Below are positions 48,345 through 59,773 of a stretch of 64,000 nt of DNA, piece by piece. Positions within the stretch are counted from its first letter, which is position 1. Every line of letters starts with the position of its first letter. Source of the stretch: Casuarina equisetifolia (lineage: Eukaryota > Streptophyta > Magnoliopsida > Fagales > Casuarinaceae); the NCBI GenBank assembly GCA_028551475.1, contig CM052354.1, positions 20,545,258 to 20,609,257 of the forward strand. Direction: 5' to 3'. The notes under the pieces were generated by a model. That model worked only from the letters and a program-made list of their open reading frames with translations. It was not told the DNA's origin and searched no databases. The translations under genes were made by a program, and so were the position numbers.

Positions 48345-49774
48345 ATGGAAGCTCAGCAGAAGAAGCTCTTGGTGGTTTTCCTTCTGTTCTTAGTCTTCGT
48401 ATCCCAGTCTGGTGTAAGAGCTTGGACTGGTCAAATCCATGGAAGGGTTATCTGTGATGTTTGTGGTGATTCTTCCATTGGACCTGAGGACCATGTTCTT
48501 GAAGGTCACCGAACCCTCTCTCTCTATCTGTTAGCTTTGATCTTGTATTTTTTGCTCTAATTTTATGCTGCGTTTCTTCTTGGGGCCGCGATTGTTCATG
48601 GGTGGGATTACGATGTGGATTATGGCAAAGGTTGATCCTTTTGTTTTGGGAAATTGGCGATTTCTTATAAGATTATTAACCTGTTGATTTTTGTAGTTAG
48701 GTGTGATTGATCTAGACTGCACCTGGGCTTCAAAAGATTTGCACTGATTTTGAAGGGTTTTTTTTGGGTTATGGCTTTGTGCATATAAATGATTGTCTGT
48801 GCTTCGACTGGAACAATCAAAGTAGTAATGGTTTTCTCCCTTTCATACATAGAGACAGATTTGGTGTTTGCTTTCATAAGTGACAACAAATTCGTTCTGA
48901 TCAACTTGTTGGCCAGTTTAATGTTGTTTGCCTGCTGAAATCTCTGGTTACTATGTCGAAATCATACTGTTGGGGTTGTTCTATGCGGAAACAAATGGAT
49001 AATCCTCTTGTGACTGGGAGACACTTATCATTTTCTGTTATCTAGTATCTAATAGAAATTTGAATCTTTCTCTATGTTCTGGTACTGCTATGATATGTTC
49101 TGATTCTGTTCGTTCTGGTTGCTTCGATCTGGCGGATGACTGCCCTGATGTTAATTAGTCTATGCGTTATAATTGGGTATTCTTAATTAGTACAAGCTTT
49201 CTTCACGTAACTGTCAGCATGTTAGTGAGGATGAACATTTAATAGCTTTTTCTTGTTGTGGCTCTTAAAAGTTAAGCAACTCTAGTTTGCAAATTAAGTC
49301 CTCCGCAACTTTTGAGATGTTTTTGGAACGTTTATAAACATTGCCAACAGCTTTACCGATTAGGATTCTTAGAAACTTTTGTCAACAATGATTTTAGAAA
49401 AGAATAATAGATCAAAACTTCACCTTGTTGCGGCTTGTGTATACATTTGTTGGGTTGCTGAAATGGGGATGGTTAATTATCATGATGCAGGTGCCGAGGT
49501 AGCTGTTCTTTGCATTACAAAATCAGGGGAAGTCTTAAATTATCAGGCATTCACTGATGCCAAGGGGATATACACCGTGGCAGAGACAATGCCCGAGAGC
49601 GACCGCTGGGATGCTTGCCTTGCACGGCCTATCAGCAGCTTCCATGAGCACTGTACCCATCTTGGCGAAGGCAGCTCAGGGATCAAGTTCAGTTACAATC
49701 ATCTTTCAGGTTATTCTCACACAGTCAGAACCTTTGTCTACAGGCCTGCCAGTATGCCAACCTACTGCATTTGA
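48345..49774 (+). CDS. Pollen Ole e 1 allergen/extensin-domain secreted protein
   Basis: Two exons, 48345-48504 and 49491-49774; 444 nt, 147 residues. Proteins with this domain are secreted to the cell wall, and their molecular role is mostly unknown. Residues 1-26 are a clear signal peptide (KKLLVVFLLFLVFVSQSGV, cleavage near RAW). The Ole e 1 fold follows: GQIHGRVICDVCGDSSIGPE, then AEVAVLCITKSGEVLNYQAF, TDAKGIYTVAETM and CLARPISSFHEHCTHL, with six or so cysteines placed for disulphides. The C-terminus FVYRPASMPTYCI fits the family. The intron splits a Gly codon. The start is the only ATG giving the signal peptide. A similarity to the allergen family does not mean this protein is an allergen. 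Confidence 0.9.
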
Positions 49775-50479
49775 AATGCCTAATGCCAACTTTTAGATGA
49801 AGTTGGTGCATATTTATCAGGAATATGTGCTTGTATCTTTGTTTGCTCCTTGTGGTAGATCATGTAATCGATTGTACTTGTGCTTAGAGACACAAACTCT
49901 TGCTGAAAGCAGAGTATTTTTGTTATGTAAATGTTAAGAAAATATATAATAAATAAAGTTGGAAAAAATCAGTCTATCCTGAAATCTGAGTGTACTTTAT
50001 TGTGCAAATTTGTTAGAAAATTGTTTAATAAATTAATATGAAAATTTTTAGTGAATTTGAAATTAAAAAAAAAAAAATCTTAATTATGGAGCGGATATGT
50101 TGTAAAATCAGACAAGCAAGTCAGCGGGCGGTGGTCAACGACTCTAACTGTTTAATTGCTCTAACGATCCGTTTGTGGGGCCACGTGCCATGGTGGCGAG
50201 CCCTGGTTGGAGGGGTGATGTGTTCTGGAAGGACGAAAAAGCCCATACGTACAGTAAATTCGGCGCACACCGCAGGGGCAGAAAGGTCAATGAGGTCAAC
50301 CGCGAATAGGAAACAAAAGAAGCCGTTGAAGAGGGAGGGCGTCATGAAGCGAAGCATGAAATATATGAATACCCTCCAAAATCGGAGCAAGACGCAGGGA
50401 TGAAGTAGAGGAGCAATCCACAAGAATCCAAAGAAAGAGAAAGGAAAGGATCAGAGACGCATATGCAGAGCGGTGGAAC
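49775..50479. other. Intergenic between the Ole e 1 gene and the folate-biopterin transporter
   Basis: Holds the 3' flank of the Ole e 1 gene (aataaataaag near 49950 could serve polyadenylation) and a GC-richer 5' leader of the transporter from about 50090. No further gene seen. Confidence 0.5.
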
Positions 50480-53400
50480 ATGATGGGATCGTTGAGAAAG
50501 TTGAAGGCAGCGTTTGGGGCGTCGTTTCTTTGGCTGATTTGCTTGGTTTACTTCACCCAGGTTTCCATTCTTCATCTCTCTTTCTCTCTCTCTTAGCTGA
50601 AAATGGTACTGTAAGTTTTTCGTATCCTGTTTTACCTTTTGCCCTTTTGGGTTTCTTGGACTTGGAGATCTGTTTGGGTCTCTTAATCCGTTGGTTTTTG
50701 CGTGGTTCTTTGGAAGATCTGGTTTGGAGTTCTTTACAAGATATTATTTGTGTTTTTCTTTTTCTTTTTGGTAATACGCACGCACCCAATCTCAGAGTGC
50801 TGAACCGGGTGTTTGTCGACAATTATTTGTAAGGAAAAGATACAAGTTATTATTTGTATCGGGAGACTCTTCAGGATTCTTCTTTTCGGACTTCTCTCGA
50901 ATTCACTGAGAAAACATGATTTCTATTTGTTTTTTAATATTTATAATGTGATCAGCTGTTAAGATGAATGATTGGAGCATACATAATCTTGGAAAGGCTA
51001 AACTTAGTTTCGTTGTTTAATTATTTAGCATTGTTTTGTTAGTACTTTCCGACTTTCAGATTCTCTCTCTTTCTTTCTTCTTCTTATTCTTCTTATCTTT
51101 TATTTTTTTCTTGTCTTGGTTTTCCAGACCGAAATAAGTAGTTCTGATATGTTCAGCAAATGATGCTCAACCAAACAAGAATGTTTTTTGAATGATCATC
51201 TATTTGATTCAACTTACACACGCACGTACGTGTATATGTGCATATTAATATATACGGATTGGTACGCATGATTGCCTGAGTCTTAGGAACAATTTTCAGT
51301 AAGTGGTTATGGCTTCCCTTTAATTTTTTACTTCATGTTCCAATTTCACCAATTAAGCTATTTCTTCTGTGGATCTTTAAATATAGGGTTTTAGATCCTT
51401 TGTTTGGACAGCAGTTTCTTACCAGCTGAAAGACGGGCTTAAATTGTCGCCCTCGGCCTCCCAGTTTGTGTCATCAGTAGCATTTTTTCCATGGAGCATC
51501 AAGCCATTATATGGGTATGTGTCTTTGATTTACACATATGCAAACACACATATGAATGAAGTAATCAGAGTGACAAATGATTATGTTTGCATTTACTTGG
51601 GGAAAGTCAGGAACTGTCAGTTACCTTTCGAATCAAATTGGCAACGAGATTCATCAATGCTAGAATCAAACAAAATTCTGAGGGCACTGACTTCAACAAT
51701 CTCGATAATGCTTATTTACACGGTTATGCATTTGTATGATTGGTGAACTATTTAGCTTCATGTTGATATCGTTGTTCTTATGGCATGCTTGTTAATTGAC
51801 ATGAACAAGTCTGCTTGGCTCTCAGAGCTATTTGAGGTATAAAGCAATGCTTGTAACTTTGTCAAACATCAATCTTGGAACAATTTAGTTAGATTCGAAT
51901 AACCGTGAAATATGATGTTATAAGGTGTGCATGATGCTATATTTCTGTTTATTTAACGTTTTATCGATGACTATGGGAGGCTAGATAAATCCGTTTCAGT
52001 ATATCATGCGTAATAAGATACACAGAAAGTTTTCATGGGACTTTTTATCAGCCCTAAGAATTTTCCTCACAATCCTAATGAAACATGTCCATGTCTATCT
52101 AACCTAATAATAAAATAAAAATCATAAGGAAATATGTATTGGACATAATAAGTAGCAATATACTTGGAGAGTCTAAACAAACAACCTTGATAATTGTGTT
52201 GTGTTGATTAACATTTTTATGGATTCTTTACTTAATCTCATATGCAGAATTCTCTCTGATTGTATCCCAATTAAAGGAAGAAGAAGGATTCCATACTTAG
52301 TGATTGCTACTGTGCTGTCGCTCGTGCCATGGCTGATTTTAGGCCTAAATGCCACCCTGAGGAGTTCCAGATGGTACCTCATGATCTTCTTAACAGTGCA
52401 GAACCTGGGCTCAGCAATGGCGGATGTTGTAGTTGATGCAATGATTGCTGAGGCAGTAAGAGTTGAGCGGTATGGAAACAACCTTGAATTTCATCTCCAT
52501 TTCAGTATTAATGCAATTTAAGAAAAATTGAGAACTTCAAAAAACAATTTTCCCACTAGATTACCTATCAATGGCATAAAACGTTCAATTACTTAATTTC
52601 TACTTGGTGATTGAACATGATAGTGGCAGACTCAATAAGAGCTTACCAATTAATTTGATACGAATGAATATCATCGGGATCCACCCGATATGATGGGTAT
52701 ATTTTGTTCTTGTGTATATTATTGTAGTGTGGATATCTTTGGGAGGATAAACTAATTTCTCTGTTGGAAGTACTTAAAACTGATTATTACACTCAGTACA
52801 TGGTATTAATGATCTTATCGGGTAAAACTATGATCTCACAACTAAACTTGATCAGGGCCTCATTTGCTGGAGACCTCCAGTCAATGTCTTGGTTTGCAAT
52901 GGCTCTGGGAGGAATATGTGGCAGTATGCTTGGAGGACTTGCATTTACCAGCTTGCAGATAGATGCAATGTTTCTGCTTTTTTCTGTACTCCCCACTGTA
53001 CAATTACTATCGTGTGCCTTGATAGAGGAGAATTCTGCAGGCAGTGGACTGTTGACCGAATTTTCTAATTCAAAAAGTTCCCCCATGGTCAATGCGAACG
53101 GTAGTGTCCTGGATGAAGTTGAAGATAATTTCTTAGCAAAGAAGTCTAACACCAGCACTTCAAGGAGAAAGAAGAGCCAACAGAATATCAAAAAGAAAGC
53201 AGCAAGCCCTAGTAAATCCCAGATGAAGGAGAAAAACAACTCGGAATTTTGGTGGTTCCACTCTTTGAAAGCAGCTACTTACAGTTTGTGCCACACTTTT
53301 AGGCAACCGATCATTCTGAGGTAACAACTAAAAGATAAAATTTATACTCATTGGTATAATTATATGTGAATGTCACAAACCAACAAGCCCCTCTCCCGTG

Positions 53401-54620
53401 GTTTTGCCATCTCTAAGGCTATATCATTTGAGATGATCATGACCGCTCAAATAGATCATGTTGCATGTTCCAAGATGATCTAAATGGTGGCCAGTTAAAT
53501 TGTCTTATAAGATCAATTTCTTTTTCCATAAATCTACCTGGTAGAAATGCAATTCATGAGACTATGCCCATTGGTAATTGATGTCGATTTAATTGATTCC
53601 CTGGACTTGTTGTACTTCTTGTGGATTTCTTATTCTTTCTAACGAGCTTGCTTTTGGTTTTTTACTTCTTGTGGGAAGCCCAGACCAATGACTTGGTTTT
53701 TCCTTGCACATGTCACCGTTCCAAATCTATCAACAATCATGTTCTATTATCAGACGGAGGTCTTGAACTTGGAAGCATCTTTCTTAGGGACCGTACGTGT
53801 TATTTCATGGTTTGGACTCATGCTTGGAACCTTCATTTATAACAAGTACTTCAAGATGATGAAGTTACGAAAAATCCTCTTGTAAGTATATAATCTCCAA
53901 TTGGTTTTCGATGGCTGATGGGTTCCCTCTCTTTTTCTATTATTAACTCTGACTAATGATGCTGGATCATGATCTATGCAGGTCAGCTCATATTGGTTTG
54001 TGTTTCTTGAGTCTCCTAGATATTGTATTAGTATCTCGAATGAATGTTGCCTTTGGGATATCAGATAGGATCATGGTGCTTTGTGGATCAGCTCTCTCTG
54101 ACGCAGTCAATCAACTTAAGTATGTTCATTTTTCTTTTATTGCAATCTTCTCTTCTACCTTTTTATTAGACCAATTACCCGGGAATCTCATATTAATGTG
54201 CTTGCATATGAGCCTGAGATATGAATTCTTCCATTCGGCTGCCCATCTATATTTCTGCCCTCGCGCATTTGACAATTATGTCCACGCATTTCAGGAAATT
54301 TGTAGTTTGTGAATCTCTCCTTATCCTTAATATTGTTGACTTTGTTCATGAACTGCAGGTTTATGCCATTCCTGATCTTATCAGGCCTGCTTTGTCCTCC
54401 GGGAATTGAAGGAACTTTATTTGCCCTTTTTATGTCTATAAACAACTTAGGATCCACTTTGGGATCATTCGTGGGTGCTGGGTTGGCTTCAATTTTGAAC
54501 ATCTATTCTGGTTCTTTTGACAACCTTAGTTTAGGCATTGCCATTCAATTACTCTGTACTTTCATTCCGGTTGCTCTTCTTTTCCTGATACCAAAGGAAG
54601 CCACTGGGATATCAGCATAG
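50480..54620 (+). CDS. Folate-biopterin transporter (FBT family, MFS)
   Basis: Seven exons: 50480-50560, 51387-51514, 52248-52469, 52856-53320, 53684-53881, 53982-54119, 54359-54620; 1413 nt, 470 residues. FBT proteins carry folates or pterins, in plants mostly across the plastid envelope or other membranes; the substrate of this member cannot be read off. Family blocks are VSYQLKDGLKLSPSASQFVS, FFPWSIKPLYGILSDCIPIK GRRR, NLGSAMADVVVDAMIAEAVR, RASFAGDLQSMSWFAMALGG, and PMTWFFLAHVTVPNLSTIMF. About twelve hydrophobic spans are visible. A charged central loop, rich in Lys and Ser (RRKKSQQNIKKKAASPSKSQ), separates the halves, as in the family. ATG 50480 is followed at once by a second ATG (50483), either of which could start. 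There is no obvious long transit peptide. Confidence 0.9.
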
Positions 54621-56004
54621 ATAGTGATTGATTCCACAATGGAAAAAGGGCCATCAGCGACAAAAATTTACAGGAAGTCTTTTCTTTTCCTAAGCTTCAG
54701 TGATTGAATAGCAGTGTAACTAATGCTAGGAATTAGAAGTTATGGGCTCTCCTGAATTGTAATTTTCCCATTCAGAACATGGCCTTGGTGATACTTTTTT
54801 TTAAAAAAAAAAAAAAAAATTATGTAACTCATGCAAGGTGTCAGACCAATGACTAAGAGGTTCCTAAACAGTGGTTGTTTACCACTGAACTAGGTGTTTG
54901 TCAATACCTTGGTGATACTGATTATGTATAATATAACAGTTTGATTTGGTAATATAATACAGAATACAGAATGTTAGTTTCTCAACAAGTTCATGAGCTA
55001 AGAGAAGGCCTTCTCTATGTTATCAACCCCAAGATACTTCAAACTACATCACAAAGGGACGCGATCCTGATTCTATTCATTCTCTCGAGTCATCCAACTA
55101 CTAGATTGAGGAACATTTTCTGCAGTAATAGTGCATATGCAATCAGATTCTTGAGCTAGTAGCTTTTAACATGGAAAAGGGTAAAAGGGTTGTATGCTAA
55201 ACATTTTTGTAGAGTTATAATGGGTTTGCACAGTGATTACTTCACTAATTAAAATCAAACAAAGGGAAGTTTTCTTACAATTGATTTAAAGCCATTATTG
55301 AACCACACTTGGTAAAATATGAAGATCCTTTTAATAGAACTAATTACTAGTATGGTCTTTCAGAGCAAAATCATTAATAGATTACCTCTGAAGTTATCAT
55401 TTGACATGTTTAGTAAGAGTTTAGAAACCCATACACAAGACAAGAGATTGATTTGTTGACTTGGTAAATGAGCATTTTAATGAATTGTTACAGCAGAAAT
55501 TTAGAAATTTTTATTTGAATTAAGGAAAAAAAAGAAAGAAAGACAATAACTATTAAATTAGAAGCTGCAATAGTGATTGCAATTGTTTAAACAGTGATGG
55601 GCGAGATTATTAAATAAAACTAATACAATGACTGCCAAATTATAATCTTCAATTATGATCTCAGAATTTGAGAATTTGATAGCAAGGCAAGACAACCGTG
55701 ACGACGGTTGAGCATCCGTCATAACAAAACTGTTTGGCTAACATTTCGACGTAACAGGTGATGACTTCGTTGGTATAGAATACTCTCACTATTGTCGCGA
55801 TAGTGCTCGCGGCAAGAAATTAAAATATTTGGAAAAGCAGTAGCAGAAGCGAAGTTTAACCATTGGAGCCAACCTCGGACCTCAAGTCGTCGCCCAAGAT
55901 CAGTTTCTAAGCGCACACACAAACATCCTCTGTTCCTCTCTGGGTTTCAAATCCCCTAGAAGAAGAAGAAGAAGAAGAAGAAGAATAAAGAAAACGACGA
56001 AAGA
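54621..56004. other. Intergenic between the FBT gene and VPS22
   Basis: Single-copy AT-rich sequence with an A17 run near 54805. The end is the VPS22 leader, containing an (AGA)n run of about nine units at 55958-55985, 20 bases before the start codon. No gene seen. Confidence 0.55.
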
Positions 56005-58588
56005 ATGAGAAGACGACCTGGGATTGGAGGCTTACAGACCGCCGCTGCAGCTAGGGTTTGTTCCTTATTCTTTCAACGAACCTGTCTTTTGTATTACGAT
56101 CGTCATACTTTTGGCTTTGGTTGGGTTTTATTTTTCATTTGTACGATATATGAAATGAAATGCGAACTTATCTGTAGGATCAATACCGGGTGCTGGGCGA
56201 AAATGTTGCCAAGATTAGAACCGATATGATGAAGGAACAACTTGCCACGTTTCGCTCTCAGCTCGAAGAATTTGCTCGCAAACATAAGGTCTCAACTTTC
56301 AATATTCAGCTGAGATTAGGCTTTGTGGGATGAGTTTATCTGAAATTGAGACATTTTTCTAGCTTCTTAAGTCTGAGGATTTGAATATCGTTGATTTTAG
56401 TGGGTTGGAAGGTTGTGATCGATCGTTCTTGCGTTGTTTGAGCGATTGAAATCAACGTCGTAAATTGTAATAAAAGTTGGTGTTTGTTTGTTTGTTTATT
56501 TCTATGAATTTAGAGTTTTAATTTGACAATGCCGCTAATTTGATGCAGAATGACATACGGAAGAATCCTGCATTCAGATCGCAGTTCCACGAAATGTGTG
56601 CAAAAGTAGGAGTGGATCCCTTAGCCTCCAACAAGGGTTTCTGGGCCGAGCTCCTGGGGATCGGTGACTTCTACTATGAACTTGGTTGGTTTCAACTTCT
56701 TGATCTTGTTTCAGTCTTGAATGTTGTTCCTTTCCAATGATGGGGCTACGATATGGGTGTTTCCAAAGTATTCTGAATGAGTGAATCAAGGGGGTGGGGA
56801 TGGAAAGAGAGAGAGATTTTATATTACTTTGACTATATGATGATAGTCCGCTTTTCTTAGTTATGAGCTAATTCATTACTTCGATTTTATTGATTGGTTA
56901 TTAAGTTCACTATTCATGTCCTAGTTGTTCCTAGCAATGAAATGGGTTGCTTGTCAATACTTTTAAATAGAATGCTAAATCGTTGGCTACTTGGCTAGAT
57001 AGGAGTACAAATTGTTGAGATTTGCTTGGCAACACGGCCTCACAATGGAGGCTTGATAAACCTGCCAGAACTCTGCAATCTGCTTCGTCAGAGACGCAAA
57101 AGTGATCGTGAAGCTGTTTCTGAGGATGACTGCCTTCGTGCTATAAGCAAGCTGAAGGTATTGCGTGTTGCCTTTATCCCATTTGCTTTTGTGAAGAAGA
57201 TCCGCTTCATTTGAACTTCGAAAAAGTCACTGGGGGGACTCAGTTCCTGTGCCTACCAGAACCTTGAGTGGCTTTGCTTGAATGCTTATCATTTGAGCCA
57301 CATTTTTGTTTTAGGGCTTAAGCTGCCACTATACATGTTAGCTTGGTGATCCCAGAGGCAAATGATACTTTGCTTTTTAAGTTTTAGTAACTTTTCGGCT
57401 TATTGTTGCATTTGAAAAGCAATTATGTGATGTTATTAATATTAACATCTAGTTTATGAATTCCAGGTAATGGGCAGTGGTTTCGAGGTGATTTCTGTTG
57501 GCAAGAAAAAGCTTGTGCGATCTGTTCCAACTGAGTTGAACAAAGATCATAATGAAATTTTAGAGCTGGCTCAGGTTACAAGCATTCTTTATTTTCTTCT
57601 TCCACCAGATTTAGTATTTTGTTTAATTAATATGATTACCTTTTCAAATATGGCCTCTTGAGAGTTAATGGAATACTTGGATGCTTTTTTCTAGGATATA
57701 AAGGTCTATTGTCGTGCTTTAGATGTGTGGTTCTGCATGGTAGAGGAGGAGGAATTTCGGTGTTATATTTCAACCTGTGGTACAAGCTACTATGCAAAAT
57801 AAAATGTAGATGCCTAGCTGGCTGAGGTCTTAAGGTCATCCGTTGGAATTCTGAAATAAATTTCTTTCAAAAGATCATTAACATACAGTTTTTGTTGACT
57901 AACTAGTTTTAGAATAATTAGAGCGTAAACTTTATGATAGTAGTTAAAGATGTGGGTTACTTGAATTTCACTTGTCACTTATCATAAAATTATCTCTTTT
58001 CAATTTCTTTTTAATGTCAAATTACTTGATGACTAAAATGCAAACTGCAGCTATCATGAAACATATGGTGTTACCAAATGGATCCTTGCAGACATACGCA
58101 TACTAATGTGGAGTTTTAGGTTTTTTTTTTTCTCCCATTCTTGTTTGCCCCTTTGTCACCCATTATGTCAATTTGAACACGTGAAGCTGCATTAAAGTTA
58201 AATTTATGTTGCCTGGTTTGTGTCATTGGGATGAATGTACATTTCTTTGAACTGAGGAAAATGATATCTCGGATTGCCATTTCCTTTATTTTCTCTTAGG
58301 CTCAAGGCTTTGTAACTGTTGATGAAGTAGAGAGACGGCTATCTTGGACCTCTGGCCGTGCTATCGACGCCCTTGATACTTTATTAGATGTATGTATTGC
58401 CATCAATGGCTCCATACCCTCGTAGTTCCTTCTCCCCATATATTTGGTTGGATTACTGAGGGTCAAACAAACATTGTTGGTTTGTGCAGGAGGGTCTTGC
58501 AATGATTGATGATGGTCACAGAGATGGTAAACGCCGGTACTGGTTCCCCTGTGTTTCGTCCATCTCAACTTCAGCATCTGATACATGA
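56005..58588 (+). CDS. VPS22: VPS22 / SNF8, ESCRT-II subunit
   Basis: Seven exons: 56005-56055, 56178-56288, 56549-56684, 57003-57157, 57467-57574, 58300-58389, 58490-58588; 750 nt, 249 residues, the normal length. VPS22 (EAP30/SNF8) joins VPS25 and VPS36 in ESCRT-II, which sorts ubiquitinated membrane proteins into multivesicular bodies at endosomes. The N-terminus is [20 protein letters not shown], followed by a helical segment ([20 protein letters not shown]) and the winged-helix EAP30 domain: [60 protein letters not shown] and [20 protein letters not shown]. The ending is [14 protein letters not shown]. All splice joins keep the frame. No anomaly seen. Confidence 0.95.
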
Positions 58589-59773
58589 ACCTGAAGGTTT
58601 CAAATTATGGCAGCTTTTGTCTCTCGGGCTAGAAGCCAAAGAAAGAGGAGGAAAGCTTCTATGTGTTGTTATTTCTTTGTAATACTAGCTGGTCCAATTG
58701 AAAAAGATGACCATTTATACATCTTTCTCCATCCCTCTGCAATCAACCCCTCTTAGCCTCTTCCTGGGGAAGGAAACCAGATAAACGATACAAAACTTAT
58801 CTTACAGAACTAAATTTTTGCTTAAGATTTTCACCGACAGAAATCTGATAATTTGCGAACATATCCATCCATGAGCCTCTCTGCTTGCGACGAAAGGAAC
58901 CTGGAAATTTCGTCCTACGACCACTTACGGAGAGCCAGAGAGTGGCTTGCACGTCGCAACTACCCAATCTACCAATCCTTACAGGTAAACAAGCTCGTGG
59001 ATCTTCAATGGCGTTTTTGAGCACTCAAAACATAAATTCTCTCATGTTTCATGTATGGATAAAACATAAAATGAAAATGTGTCATACTTAAGTCCTGTCT
59101 TGCCAGTTAGAACTTACACTGAAACATTTTGTTACATTCAAGTAACTAAATCTTGCAGCGAGGTGGGCAGTTCTTGGCCTTGATGGGCAGTATTTGGGTT
59201 AAATGAAGACGGATTTTGGATGTTTTGGGTTAAATTTGAATTTGTGGAAGCCATGATCCTTAAGAAGCCGAAGGTTTCATGAGATAAGGGAGAAGATGCA
59301 ATTCTAATTAAATACAAAATATATTCTAAAATCCTAACCAGAAAAATGTTAGGTGCGTAATACATTTACACGAGCCAATCAATCAAATCTTGTTCTTCAA
59401 GAATGAATCATCATGAAGAATCTTCCTATGCAACTTAAGTTAAATCACCATATCATTTACCTTCCTTTGAAAGGTAAAGCAAGAAAAGGGGATGATGATA
59501 CATCAATAGAGAATGCGGAGTAGGTGTAATATTATATCTTGTTTGGACCAACTTGTTTCGACAAAATTATTACGTGTGGGTCCGGGTTACAGAATGAAAG
59601 CCTGTTTGTCTTTCATGTGAATAAGCTGACCTACCCGGCACCTAACGTAGGAGCAACCGGGAAATTTCCTTGTTTTGACTAGACTTTTTCCCAACGCGTG
59701 AAGCCGGAGAATCGCTGGCATAAAAGCAATAATCCTGACTTGCTAGACGAGGTCAGTTGACGAGGAGTTTTCA
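58589..59773. other. Intergenic upstream of the TNL gene, with W-box cores
   Basis: VPS22 3' flank, then TNL promoter. W-box-type TTGAC cores, known WRKY sites, occur at 59675-59680 (TTGACT) and at 59757-59762 (TTGACG), the latter only 12 bases before the start codon. A TATA-like ataaaag sits at about 59720. No gene seen. Confidence 0.5.
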
